Positions 1-7,871 are shown, counted from the first letter of the stretch. The stretch is DNA of 64,000 bases from Lachnospiraceae bacterium (GCA_004556655.1 SFGF01000007.1:1-64000); one strand, 5' to 3'. The notes: a model not told the origin generated them from the letters alone. A program made the numbers and translations.

Positions 1-17
1 TCCTATCGACTGAGTTT

Positions 18-59
18 ATTATACCACATTGTTTACCGGATTTCAAGAACGTATGTTCT
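18..59 (-). promoter_or_regulatory. Leftward sigma-A promoter with LexA-type SOS box
   Basis: On the minus strand a -35 TTGAAA (41-46) and a -10 TATAAT (18-23) are separated by exactly 17 bases. Directly upstream and touching the -35 is the palindrome AGAACGTATGTTCT (46-59). Its core GAAC-GTAT-GTTC fits the Gram-positive LexA box (CGAACRNRYGTTYC) everywhere except the two outermost bases. The controlled gene lies to the left, outside the window, so it cannot be named. lexA itself or another SOS gene is the natural guess. The motif match and promoter geometry are seen directly; SOS control is inferred. Confidence 0.7.
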
Positions 60-309
60 ATTTATTGCAATTCATCCCAACCACCTAAGAGGATGGGGGG
101 ATTCTTGCTAGATATTGTTAAAATACGATTGTTATAATAAACAAAGAAAATATTGATAGAATAATTAAAATATAAATAATATTATTATAATATACTATAA
201 CAGCTATCTGGATTATTATCAACTGGCAGAGGGAAGATTTTATCCATGAGGGGGATTAAATCTCCGGTAATTATCTGTAAGAGTATATTTTGTTACAGGG
301 GGAATGAAA
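60..309. other. AT-rich intergenic region ahead of the first gene
   Basis: About 250 bases of very AT-rich sequence with no coding potential. There are several -10-like TATAAT strings (for example near 133-138 and 187-192) but no -35 at good spacing that I would commit to. A small inverted repeat CTGTAA...TTACAG (275-298, 12-base loop) sits just before the ribosome site GGGGG at 298-302, where it could act as an operator or leader hairpin for the next gene. Confidence 0.4.
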
Positions 310-486
310 ATGGAAGAGAAGTTATATGTGACTACAGTTGACATCGTGCATGAACTGGGAGTATCAGAGTCGTTTGCCCTGAAATTGATCAGAAAAATGA
401 ATGGAGAACTGGCAGAAAAAGGTTTTGACACGGTTGACGGAAGAGTACGCCGCAGTTATTATGAAAAGAGAGTATTCGGATTATAA
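310..486 (+). CDS. Small excisionase-like DNA-binding protein
   Basis: A 58-residue basic protein. Residues 5-30 (YVTTVDIVHELGVSESFALK) look like the helix-turn-helix of small excisionase/MerR-type proteins. They are followed by a stretch of the type LIRKMNxELxxKGF and a wing-like tail containing GRVRRSYYEKR, the pattern seen in short ICEBs1-Xis-like proteins. The start at 310 is preferred over the in-frame ATG at 304, because the GGGGG ribosome site is only one to two bases from 304 but eight from 310. No integrase, attachment site or other mobile gene is visible nearby, so it is an orphan that may regulate the following genes or be a remnant of an excised element. DNA binding is inferred from the pattern only. 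Confidence 0.5.
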   Translation: MEEKLYVTTVDIVHELGVSESFALKLIRKMNGELAEKGFDTVDGRVRRSYYEKRVFGL

Positions 487-504
487 TAATGGGAGTGAAT
501 AAGT

Positions 505-1395
505 ATGTATAGAATTATCAGAATCGAGGAACCGGATTTTGGCTGTGAAGGTCGGATGGAAGGACAGGCGATTATGGATACGGTGGTATTACGGGAAGAA
601 TCCGGCCAGGAAATCGTGAAACAAATGGAAGACAGTCTTTTGTATGAAAGGGATTTGAATGAAGGCGACGCTGTCATGATCGAAAAAAATGGGAATCTTC
701 GAAGTGTGGTTGCTGTTGTCACAGGAGGTGCCGCCGGCATCGGAAAATGCATTTGTAAGGAATTTGAGAAGCTTGGGGTGAAGGTGTGTACGATTGATAT
801 AGCTGAGAATTCTTTTTTCGTGGGTGATATTGCAGATGAAGATACGCTGCGCAGCTTTGCAGGAAAGGTGATTGGTATCCATGGTCATGTGGATTATCTG
901 ATCAACAATGCACCACCGCTGATGAAAGGAATTGACTCCTGCACCTATAAAGAATTCAACAGGGCTCTCAGGGTTGGAGTTTCTGCACCATTTTTGCTTA
1001 CACAGCTTTTTTTGCCTTACTTTTCTGAGGGAGCCAGTATCGTCAATATTTCTTCCAGTCGTGACAGAATGAGCCAGCCGTTTACGGAAAGCTACACGGC
1101 AGCAAAAGGCGGAATTGCATCTCTCACCCATGCCCTCGCGGTCAGTCTTTCCGGTAAAGTAAGAGTGAATTCTATTTCGCCGGGATGGATCGATACAGAA
1201 TATAAAGAATATACCGGTTCTGATGCTGCTCAGCATCCTGCGGGAAGAGTAGGAAATCCGCAGGACATTGCGCAGATGGTTTTGTATCTGTGTTCAGAGA
1301 AAGCCGGTTTTATTACAGGAGAAAATATTTGTATTGATGGCGGAATGACCCGCCAGATGATTTATCATGGAGATTATGGATGGAAAATGAATTGA
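505..1395 (+). CDS. SDR-family oxidoreductase with N-terminal extension
   Basis: A 296-residue protein. Residues 67-280 form a classical short-chain dehydrogenase/reductase: nucleotide-binding TGGAAGIG (73-80), NNAP in place of the usual NNAG, a serine-rich ISSS strand (about 182-185), the catalytic YTAAK (Tyr197, Lys201), and the SPGWIDTE and ENICIDGG motifs near the end. It should be a cytoplasmic NAD(P)H-dependent oxidoreductase of unknown substrate. Most SDRs begin a few residues before the TGG motif; here about 66 acidic residues (MYRIIRIEEPDFGCEG and following) precede it and look like a separate small domain. The ribosome site GGGAGTG supports the start at 505. The last 16 bases overlap the next gene in another frame, so the two are translationally coupled. 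Confidence 0.85.
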   Translation: MYRIIRIEEPDFGCEGRMEGQAIMDTVVLREESGQEIVKQMEDSLLYERDLNEGDAVMIEKNGNLRSVVAVVTGGAAGIGKCICKEFEKLGVKVCTIDIAENSFFVGDIADEDTLRSFAGKVIGIHGHVDYLINNAPPLMKGIDSCTYKEFNRALRVGVSAPFLLTQLFLPYFSEGASIVNISSSRDRMSQPFTESYTAAKGGIASLTHALAVSLSGKVRVNSISPGWIDTEYKEYTGSDAAQHPAGRVGNPQDIAQMVLYLCSEKAGFITGENICIDGGMTRQMIYHGDYGWKMN

Positions 1396-1943
1396 CGATT
1401 AGAATGGCAAAATTTTCGGATGCCCGGGAACTTCTGGAAATATATGGACCCTACGTGGAAAACACGGCTATTTCTTTTGAATATACAGTACCGTCTGTGG
1501 ATGAATTTGCTTGCAGAATAGAAAAAACACTGCAGTTTTATCCCTATCTGGTGGCGGAAATTGACGGGAGAATCGTTGGATATGCCTATGTTTCCCCTTT
1601 TAAAGAGAGGGAGGCTTATGCGTGGGCAGTGGAAACAACCATTTATATCCGGGAAGGATGGAGAGGAAAGGGCTGTGGAAAACAGCTATACCTTGCATTA
1701 GAAAAGATACTGAAAAAGCAGAAGATCCAGAATCTGAACGCATGCATTGCGTATACAGAGCAGGAAGACGAACATCTTACCAACGCCAGTATGGAATTTC
1801 ATAGCCATATGGGATATCAGCTGGTGGGAACATTTCATAAATGCGGCTATAAATTTGGAAAATGGTACGATATGATCTGGATGGAGAAAATGATTGGGGA
1901 GCATCCGCTAAAACCAGATTCAGTGGTAGCTTGTAAGAGATAG
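1380..1943 (+). CDS. GNAT N-acetyltransferase, phosphinothricin/MnaT type
   Basis: A 187-residue GNAT acetyltransferase. It shows the order typical of the phosphinothricin/methionine-sulfoximine acetyltransferase group: N-terminal IRMAKFSDARELLEIYGPYV, then YAYVSPFKEREAYAWAVETT, the acetyl-CoA loop REGWRGKGCGKQLY, and a C-terminal FHSHMGYQLVGTFHKCGYKF with KWYDMIWMEK. It would transfer acetyl from acetyl-CoA to an amino group of a small molecule; the substrate is not predictable. Its start overlaps the SDR stop by 16 bases. The roughly 15 residues after the family end (HPLKPDSVVACKR) are extra. A shared hairpin terminator follows. Confidence 0.85.
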   Translation: MENELTIRMAKFSDARELLEIYGPYVENTAISFEYTVPSVDEFACRIEKTLQFYPYLVAEIDGRIVGYAYVSPFKEREAYAWAVETTIYIREGWRGKGCGKQLYLALEKILKKQKIQNLNACIAYTEQEDEHLTNASMEFHSHMGYQLVGTFHKCGYKFGKWYDMIWMEKMIGEHPLKPDSVVACKR

Positions 1944-1944
1944 T

Positions 1945-2005
1945 AAAAATGGGTTGCTGATAGTATCGCATGCCTTCCTACGGAGGATGTACTATTAGCA
2001 GCCCA
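1945..2005 (-). terminator. Rho-independent terminator, probably bidirectional
   Basis: Arms 1950-1965 and 1990-2005 pair over 16 positions (two as G-U), with a second small hairpin (CCTTC...GGAGG) inside the loop. Reading leftward the stem is followed by TTTTT (1949-1945), so it should end the lipoprotein transcript. Rightward there is no U-run, but the stem could still block read-through from the GNAT gene. Confidence 0.75.
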
Positions 2006-2018
2006 CTTACATTATGAG

Positions 2019-2573
2019 CTATATAAAAAATATAATAACCGAAAAAACAATTGCGATGATACCACTAGCACGATTCAATCCTAAAGCTAATGCAGAAGGT
2101 TCTACATTTTTATATCGCCAACCATACTGTAGATACCAGGCAGTATGGGGCGAAGAAGCATTAAGAATGCCAACAATCATCAAGAAGATACTTAAAAATA
2201 TTTTCACGAAATTGTAGCTTTTTGGTGCTTTCTCCGTAAGAACATCCCGTAATATATCACCGCTAACATAGCGGTTTTCATCATAATCATCGCTCCATCC
2301 GCCAAGGCCACTTGAAAAACCGTTTCCACTTTTCTGATTCTGCCACCAGTAAGTAGAGCCATCGGGATAAGTAATGTCAATTTTGTATGAAGACGAATTA
2401 CCCGAGAATGAATAGTGATATGAATATGTTCCATCGGAAATAGTGCAGTTTTCTTGATTGACAACATAGCTTATTCCGTTTTTATTTATTGTATATGTGG
2501 CGTTTGAAGATGAACATGCACATATTACAGTGGCTATCACAAATGTTATCCAAAAAATAGCCCATTTTTTCAT
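2019..2573 (-). CDS. DUF6199-type lipoprotein/membrane protein
   Basis: A 184-residue protein. The N terminus MKKWAIFWITFVIATVICAC is a lipoprotein signal peptide with a lipobox ending at Cys20. A secreted Ser/Tyr-rich region follows, containing YPDGSTYWWQNQ. The C-terminal third carries two hydrophobic segments separated by SSPHTAWYLQYGWRYKNVEP and ALGLNRASGI, a pattern I associate with DUF6199 proteins. The start at 2573 is chosen because GAGGTG lies five bases upstream; the in-frame ATG at 2585 contains that ribosome site. It is a single gene convergent with the SDR-GNAT pair, with its own terminator. Function unknown; membrane anchoring is a confident inference. Confidence 0.65.
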   Translation of the reverse strand: MKKWAIFWITFVIATVICACSSSNATYTINKNGISYVVNQENCTISDGTYSYHYSFSGNSSSYKIDITYPDGSTYWWQNQKSGNGFSSGLGGWSDDYDENRYVSGDILRDVLTEKAPKSYNFVKIFLSIFLMIVGILNASSPHTAWYLQYGWRYKNVEPSALALGLNRASGIIAIVFSVIIFFI

Positions 2574-2612
2574 ATGACACCTCATTTAATAAAAATACGT
2601 TCAATGAACATT

Positions 2613-3125
2613 TTACTTTTTTTCACACAGATAGCCCTTTGTTTTCAGTTCCTGTTCTATAAGATCCAGGGTTTCTTCAGAATCTGCCGTAATCGTGTGA
2701 TAGTGATATCCCGATGTGACTTCTTTCAGCGGAGTAGATTTTCCACTTCTGATTTCTTCGAGAAATTTCCTCACATCTCTGCGGGAAGAAACATTAAGGT
2801 CAGCTTTCAGGCGGCCATATACCCGATGGCGTACAGATACATCCACAGCAGTTCCTCCCAGATCCACGATCGTGTTCAGTTCATCCTCGATAGCTTCATC
2901 AGAATGGTAAACCTTGATCAGCCGGGTGGCACGAAGCGGTGCATTCAGAAGATATCCACGATTTGTAGAAATAATATCATTTCTTTCTGCACGGATCAGA
3001 GCCATATCCTGAACAATCACCTGTCTGCTTACTGAAAAATGATTTGCCAGGGCAGAGCCAGAGACAGGGGCAGAGGAATTTGCCAGCAGATGGAGAATTT
3101 CCTGACGTCTTTCTGTTCCTTTCAT
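2613..3125 (-). CDS. niaR: NAD biosynthesis repressor NiaR (YrxA)
   Basis: A 170-residue transcription factor. Residues 1-60 form an HTH_11 winged helix (RRQEILHLLANSSAPVSGSA, then VSRQVIVQDMALIR). Residues 72-165 form a 3H domain with the characteristic histidines: His74 (VYHSD), His100 (VRHRVYG), and His141 and His143 (GYHYHT). NiaR family members bind niacin and repress genes of NAD synthesis and niacin uptake. The position immediately downstream of nadABC on the same strand supports this role and suggests it controls the neighbouring operon. It has its own promoter in the 171-base gap after nadC. A weak hairpin (2600-2610) with a short U-run follows the stop. Confidence 0.92.
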   Translation of the reverse strand: MKGTERRQEILHLLANSSAPVSGSALANHFSVSRQVIVQDMALIRAERNDIISTNRGYLLNAPLRATRLIKVYHSDEAIEDELNTIVDLGGTAVDVSVRHRVYGRLKADLNVSSRRDVRKFLEEIRSGKSTPLKEVTSGYHYHTITADSEETLDLIEQELKTKGYLCEKK

Positions 3126-3190
3126 GATTTGAACCGATCCTTTCTTAATAATATAATATAGGGTTTAGGTGTTAACAGATCCCTTGTCTC

Positions 3191-3220
3191 ATTATATACT
3201 TGTTGGCTTGCGTACAGCAA
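3191..3220 (-). promoter_or_regulatory. Promoter of niaR
   Basis: On the minus strand TTGCTG (3215-3220) and TATAAT (3191-3196) are 18 bases apart, in the gap between nadC and niaR. The AGACAAGGGA just downstream recalls the CAAGTGACAAGACAAT at the nadA promoter, so these may be NiaR half-sites, but I cannot score them against the known operator. A short perfect inverted repeat (CTTGC...GCAAG) overlaps the -35. Confidence 0.6.
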
Positions 3221-3296
3221 GTAGTTTTCTTCAATTCATATAAATTGCCTACAATATCCGACAGCTTGAATTGCAGTTGGTTTATAGAAGATTCAT

Positions 3297-4151
3297 TCAG
3301 ATAGCATGCAGATTTTTCAGTGAGATATCAAGAATCGGCGCAGAATGTGTCAAAGCACCGCTGGAGATATAATCTACTCCGATATCCAGAAGTTGCTCCA
3401 CATTCTCCCGGGTAACATTGCCGGAACATTCCGTTTCGGCGCGTCCATCAATGATACGGATGGCCTCTTTCATCATATCCGGTGTCATATTATCCAACAT
3501 GATGATATCTGCCCCGGCTTCCACAGCTTCCCTTACCATATCCAGATTTTCTACTTCCACTTCGATTTTGCGGACAAACGGTGCATATTCTTTTGCCATT
3601 AAAACTGCGTTTGTCACACTCCCAGCAGCTCCGATATGATTGTCCTTCAGAAGAATGCCATCCGACAAATTATAACGATGATTGTATCCACCACCTACTT
3701 TTACTGCGTATTTTTCAAATATACGCATATTTGGAGTTGTTTTTCTGGTATCAAGAAGTTTAGTTTTACTTCCTTCCAGAAGTTTTGCGATCGAATGTGT
3801 ATAAGTTGCAATACCGCTCATACGCTGCAGATAATTCAGAGCCACACGTTCCCCGGATAGAAGAGCACGAATATCTCCGGTAACCACTGCCATCAACTGT
3901 CCTGCAGAGACAGCATCACCGTCCTGACAAAAGAAATCTACCTGAACAGCATCATCAAGAAGTTCAAAAACACGTTTAAAAACGTGAAGTCCTGCGATGA
4001 TGCCATCCTGTTTGCAAAGAAGTTGAACCTCTCCTTTTTGATAGGTACGCATAACAGAGTTAGTGGTGATATCTTCACTGGTGATATCCTCCTGCAGTGC
4101 CTGCAGCAGAAGGTGATCTGCATTTAAAATCATAGTAATTTTATTGTTCAT
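3297..4151 (-). CDS. nadC: Nicotinate-nucleotide pyrophosphorylase (carboxylating)
   Basis: A 284-residue quinolinate phosphoribosyltransferase that converts quinolinate and PRPP to nicotinate mononucleotide, CO2 and pyrophosphate. This is the step joining de novo synthesis to the common NAD pathway. Diagnostic stretches are LDTRKTTPNMR (133-143), VGGGYNHR (152-159), ILLKDNHI (166-173), EVEVENL and IMLDNM, ending with an ISSGALTHSAP phosphate loop. Length is typical. Its start overlaps the nadB stop by 11 bases, indicating coupled translation in a nadA-nadB-nadC operon. Confidence 0.96.
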   Translation of the reverse strand: MNNKITMILNADHLLLQALQEDITSEDITTNSVMRTYQKGEVQLLCKQDGIIAGLHVFKRVFELLDDAVQVDFFCQDGDAVSAGQLMAVVTGDIRALLSGERVALNYLQRMSGIATYTHSIAKLLEGSKTKLLDTRKTTPNMRIFEKYAVKVGGGYNHRYNLSDGILLKDNHIGAAGSVTNAVLMAKEYAPFVRKIEVEVENLDMVREAVEAGADIIMLDNMTPDMMKEAIRIIDGRAETECSGNVTRENVEQLLDIGVDYISSGALTHSAPILDISLKNLHAI

Positions 4152-5430
4152 GTTTTTGTCTCATCCTTTCAATTTCATTCAGTACTGTCTGTTTATATTC
4201 TGTCTGTAAAGCATATGAATCAGAGTATAGGGTCTCGTTAATCTGAGGTTCATATGGTGCGGACGCATTTTGAAGCTCGTTTTCCGTCATATGCAGTGCG
4301 GCTCTTTTGGCAAATACAAGACTTTCCAGGAGAGAGTTACTGGCAAGACGGTTTGCTCCGTGAACTCCGTTGCAGCTGGTTTCACCTGCAGCATACAGAC
4401 GATTCATGGAAGTCATGGAATATCTGTTAACTTTGATTCCACCCATGAAATAATGCTGGGCGGGAACAATAGGAATGCATTCTTTTATGGGATCATATCC
4501 TTCTTCCAGACAACGATAGTAAATATGAGGAAAATGTCGCATGATGGTATCCTTTCCTATGGGACGCATATCAAGCAGAACATAAGGTGTCTGATCTTTT
4601 TCCATCTGTTTTCGTATCTCTTTTGTGAGAAGATCTCTCGGAAGCAGTTCGTTCACAAAACGCTGTCCGTCTTTGCTGTAAAGAAGGGCTCCTTCACCGC
4701 GGACAGATTCGGAAATCAGGAATTGACGTCCGGGTTTTTGGGTATACAATGTGGTAGGGTGAATCTGAATATAATCCGGGTTCAGAAGTTCCACTCCGTG
4801 TTTCAGACAGACGGCCAGTCCGTCTCCGGTAAGATGAGGAAAATTAGTGGAGTGCTGATAAAGACCACCGATCCCGCCACAAGCAAGCAAAGTGCAGTCT
4901 GACTGAATAGGAAAAACAGTACCTTTTTGATTCCGGGCAATAATTCCGTAACAGGTATTGTCCTGTTCCATCAAATCTACCATGGTTGTATATTCCATCA
5001 AAGTAATATTCTCCCGTTCCTTTACTTTTGCGAGAAGCTTACTTGTGATTTCCTCCCCGGTAATATCTTCGTGGTATAAAATCCGGTTGGTACTGTGAGC
5101 ACCTTCACGAGTAAAGCAGAGTTTTCCGTCCTTCTTTTCAAAGTCAACACCGTAGTGAATCAGATCCCGAATGGTGTCCTGAGAGGAACGAATCATAATA
5201 TCGACAGATTCCAGATTGTTTTCAAAATGCCCGGCAACCAGCGTATCGTGAAAAAATGAATGATAATCATCTTCATCTTTCAGCATGCAGATACCACCTT
5301 GAGCGAGGAAAGAGTCGCTGCTTTTCAGGTCGGATTTTGTGATGATAAGAATCTGTTTATCACCGGGAAGTGTAAGTGCTGCATAAAGCCCTGCAACTCC
5401 ACATCCTACAATTACTATATCTGTTCTCAT
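4141..5430 (-). CDS. nadB: L-aspartate oxidase
   Basis: A 429-residue flavoenzyme that oxidises L-aspartate to iminoaspartate, the substrate of NadA. Visible motifs are the FAD dinucleotide fold DIVIVGCGVAGLYAALTL at the N terminus, LAQGGI, the TREGAHSTNRILYHEDITG active-site segment, ACGGIGGLY, HPTTLY, PAQHYFMGGI and the C-terminal GANRLASNSLLE. The ATG at 5430 is preferred (AAGGAAG eleven bases upstream); the frame is open to a TTG at 5457, which overlaps the ribosome site. The protein is somewhat shorter than enteric NadB, ending soon after the conserved core. It sits 36 bases after nadA and overlaps nadC. Confidence 0.94.
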   Translation of the reverse strand: MRTDIVIVGCGVAGLYAALTLPGDKQILIITKSDLKSSDSFLAQGGICMLKDEDDYHSFFHDTLVAGHFENNLESVDIMIRSSQDTIRDLIHYGVDFEKKDGKLCFTREGAHSTNRILYHEDITGEEITSKLLAKVKERENITLMEYTTMVDLMEQDNTCYGIIARNQKGTVFPIQSDCTLLACGGIGGLYQHSTNFPHLTGDGLAVCLKHGVELLNPDYIQIHPTTLYTQKPGRQFLISESVRGEGALLYSKDGQRFVNELLPRDLLTKEIRKQMEKDQTPYVLLDMRPIGKDTIMRHFPHIYYRCLEEGYDPIKECIPIVPAQHYFMGGIKVNRYSMTSMNRLYAAGETSCNGVHGANRLASNSLLESLVFAKRAALHMTENELQNASAPYEPQINETLYSDSYALQTEYKQTVLNEIERMRQKHEQ

Positions 5431-5466
5431 TTCTTTTTCAACTTCCTTATATATCAAGATTTATTA

Positions 5467-6369
5467 TTATCCAAGCTCCAGCATCCGCTCCAGGGGAATC
5501 ATAGATTCTCTGCAAAGCTGATCATCCAAGGTGACGGCATTGTTTTGATGTTCCAGAACATCCAGAACTTTTTTTAGTGTAATACGTTTCATACCGGGGC
5601 AGCACAATGTTTCATCAGCTATATAAAATTTTTTATCCGGATTTTTTTTCATGAGTTCATGCATGACACCGTTTTCCGTGCAGATAATAAAGGAATTGCT
5701 GGGACTTTCCGTTGCATATCGAATAATACCGGAAGTACTTCCTATATAATCTGCAAGTTTGAGAGTATCCGGTGTACATTCCGGATGAATCAATATTTGT
5801 GCTTCCGGGTGAGCTTTTTTTGCTGCCAAAAGAGTATCTGCAGTCAGACCGGCATGAATCGGGCAGCGTCCGTCATTAAAAATAAAGTGCTTTTCCGGAA
5901 TCTGAGAGGCAACGTATTTGCCCAAATTTTCGTCAGGCACAAAAAAGATGTGTTTGTTTGGCAGAGCTCTGACGATGTTCAAAGCGTTTGCAGATGTAAC
6001 ACATACATCCGAATATTTTTTTAGTTCCGCAGTGGAATTGATGTAGCAGACCACTGCCAGATCGTCATATTGTTTTCTCAGTTCTTTGATTTTCTCAATA
6101 TCTGCCATATGAGCCATGGGACAGTCGGCTTTCGGATCAGGCATAAGGACCTTCTTATCCGGGTTGATAATTTTGGCACTTTCCCCCATAAAAGAGACGC
6201 CGCAAAGGATGAGAGTATCGGCAGTTGTCTGAGAGGCTACCTTGCTCAGATAAAAGGAATCTCCGATAAAATCGGCAATATCCTGTACTTCATCCGGTAC
6301 ATAATAATGAGCCAGAATAATGGCATTTTGTTTTTCTTTCAAAGACTGAATTCGTTCTTTTACAGTCAT
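5467..6369 (-). CDS. nadA: Quinolinate synthase
   Basis: A 300-residue iron-sulfur enzyme that condenses iminoaspartate with dihydroxyacetone phosphate to quinolinate. The three cluster cysteines expected in compact NadA are present at Cys83 (ADCPMAH), Cys169 (DGRCPIHAG) and Cys256/257 (LCCPGMK). AHYYVPDEVQD, GDSFYLS, VCYINSTAELK and VTSANA also match. An AGGAGG ribosome site decides the ATG at 6369 over the upstream in-frame ATG at 6408. First gene of the leftward nadABC operon, with its promoter directly upstream. Confidence 0.95.
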   Translation of the reverse strand: MTVKERIQSLKEKQNAIILAHYYVPDEVQDIADFIGDSFYLSKVASQTTADTLILCGVSFMGESAKIINPDKKVLMPDPKADCPMAHMADIEKIKELRKQYDDLAVVCYINSTAELKKYSDVCVTSANALNIVRALPNKHIFFVPDENLGKYVASQIPEKHFIFNDGRCPIHAGLTADTLLAAKKAHPEAQILIHPECTPDTLKLADYIGSTSGIIRYATESPSNSFIICTENGVMHELMKKNPDKKFYIADETLCCPGMKRITLKKVLDVLEHQNNAVTLDDQLCRESMIPLERMLELG

Positions 6370-6399
6370 AATAATTCCTCCTGAAATATTTTCCAGTGC

Positions 6400-6428
6400 A
6401 TTATACACTTTTTATTTACAAGTGACAA
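6400..6428 (-). promoter_or_regulatory. nadABC promoter with candidate NiaR site
   Basis: Minus-strand TTGTCA (6423-6428), 17-base spacer, TATAAT (6400-6405). The -35 lies inside the repeat-like string ACAAGTGACAAGACAAT (plus strand about 6419-6435), where a repressor would block polymerase. NiaR control of nadABC is known for the family; assignment of this exact sequence as operator is inferred. Confidence 0.7.
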
Positions 6429-6454
6429 GACAATAGTAAAAAATAATTGTTAAA

Positions 6455-6483
6455 TTGCATATTCATTTACTGAATGGTACAAT
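6455..6483 (+). promoter_or_regulatory. Promoter of the GT-MarR operon with palindromic spacer
   Basis: TTGCAT (6455-6460), exactly 17 bases, TACAAT (6478-6483). The spacer begins with the perfect inverted repeat ATTCA-TTTAC-TGAAT (6461-6475). A palindrome of this size between -35 and -10 is a classic site for a dimeric MarR-type repressor, and the first gene encodes a MarR-like domain. The promoter is back to back with the nadA promoter. Confidence 0.7.
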
Positions 6484-6536
6484 AGAGCAAGACTCTTAAC
6501 GATGTAAGTATGTATAGAATAATCGAGGTTATAAAT

Positions 6537-7871
6537 ATGAATCCAACAGTTAGTATTATTGTTCCCGTATATAATGCGCAGACCAATCTGAATCGTTGTA
6601 TCGACAGTGTCCTGAAGCAGGATTTTGAAGATTTTGAGCTGATTTTGGTAGATGACGGAAGTACGGATCATTCCGGCTGTCTGTGTGATGAATACGCGGC
6701 AGTTGATTCCAGGATCCGTGTGGTACACAAGGAAAATACCGGCGTCTCGGACAGCAGGAATACAGCACTGGATCTGGCAAAGGGAACATATCTTCAATTT
6801 CTCGACAGTGATGACTGGATTACCGTAGATGCCACCAGTCTGCTGGTGCGGGCAGCAGAGGAAACACAATGTGATCTGGTGATAGCGGATTTTTACCGGG
6901 TAGTGGGTGAAAGAGTATCACATAAAGGTGATATACAGGAAGAGAAGCTTTTATCCCGGGAAGAATTTGCTGTGCATATGATGGAAAAACCGGCAGATTT
7001 TTATTATGGAGTACTCTGGAATAAGTTGTACCGCAGAGAACTGGTAGAAAAATATCATTTGCGTATGGATTCGGAGATCAGCTGGTGTGAAGATTTTATG
7101 TTTAATCTGGAATATATCCGGCATGCCGGAAGTGTATATTCTCTTCGTGTCCCTATTTATTACTATGTAAAGACAAAAGGTTCTCTCGTCAGTCAGGGAA
7201 TGAGTATTACCAATACATTCAAGATGAAACGTAATGTTTTTGAATATTATAACCGGTTTTATAAAGATGTGTTTGAGGAAGAAGACTATGAGAAGAGCAG
7301 ACTGCAGGTGTATCGATTTTTCTTTGATGCTGCAGGCGATGGAATCGTACCCCCGGCGATACTTCCGGGTTCCATAAAGCTGGGAGAAGAGCGGACAAAA
7401 GTGAGTGCGGAAGTGATTGAGGGAGAGGGCATTTTGCTGGATGCCTACAGAGAGAGCAAACTTCTGGACAGATATCTGGAGACAGCCGCAATTAAAAATG
7501 ATCTTTCACTGGGAGAAGCGCGTATACTTTTGTATCTTGCCCATCCTCATGATAAATGCAGCCGGAAGGAACTGGCGGATATTACGAATATGACAAGAGC
7601 CGGTCTTTCTATGACACTTCAAAAGCTGACCGGTAAAGGACTTATTCAAATTCGGGACAACGGAAATAAGAGGGAAGCAGAAGAAAAAAACACAGTACGT
7701 CAATTGGATATCGTACTCTTAAAGGCAGCAGATCCAATCGTGGAAGATCTTCTGATCGCTCAAAAGGATTACAGACAGATGATGTTTTCCGGCTTTGGCG
7801 AGGAAGAAATGGAACAGTACCTGTTCATGAACGAAAAAATCAGAGCGAATATTCAGAAAGCACTAAAATAG
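6537..7871 (+). CDS. Family 2 glycosyltransferase fused to a MarR-like domain
   Basis: A 444-residue protein with two unrelated parts. Residues 1-225 are a GT-A fold family 2 glycosyltransferase: MNPTVSIIVPVYNAQ, LVDDGSTD, then NTGVSDSRNTALDLAKGTYL, the metal-binding LDSDDW, and an acceptor-side stretch YGVLWNKLYRRELV with WCEDFMFNLEY. A poorly defined alpha-helical middle follows. The last ~130 residues read as a winged-helix MarR domain: LSLGEARILLYLAHPHDKCS, RKELADITNMTRAGLSMTL, QKLTGKGLIQIRDNGNKR, then the long dimerisation helix. The start at 6537 has GAGG eight bases upstream; the in-frame ATG at 6510 lacks one. No frameshift is needed, so the fusion appears genuine. It heads an operon with the next two genes and may repress its own promoter. 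Confidence 0.85.
   Translation: MNPTVSIIVPVYNAQTNLNRCIDSVLKQDFEDFELILVDDGSTDHSGCLCDEYAAVDSRIRVVHKENTGVSDSRNTALDLAKGTYLQFLDSDDWITVDATSLLVRAAEETQCDLVIADFYRVVGERVSHKGDIQEEKLLSREEFAVHMMEKPADFYYGVLWNKLYRRELVEKYHLRMDSEISWCEDFMFNLEYIRHAGSVYSLRVPIYYYVKTKGSLVSQGMSITNTFKMKRNVFEYYNRFYKDVFEEEDYEKSRLQVYRFFFDAAGDGIVPPAILPGSIKLGEERTKVSAEVIEGEGILLDAYRESKLLDRYLETAAIKNDLSLGEARILLYLAHPHDKCSRKELADITNMTRAGLSMTLQKLTGKGLIQIRDNGNKREAEEKNTVRQLDIVLLKAADPIVEDLLIAQKDYRQMMFSGFGEEEMEQYLFMNEKIRANIQKALK

Noticed and set aside
2600..2610. GTTCAATGAAC as a second LexA-type site
   Set aside because: The half-site spacing is wrong (three bases, not four) and it lies after the niaR stop, where it is more likely part of a weak terminator hairpin.
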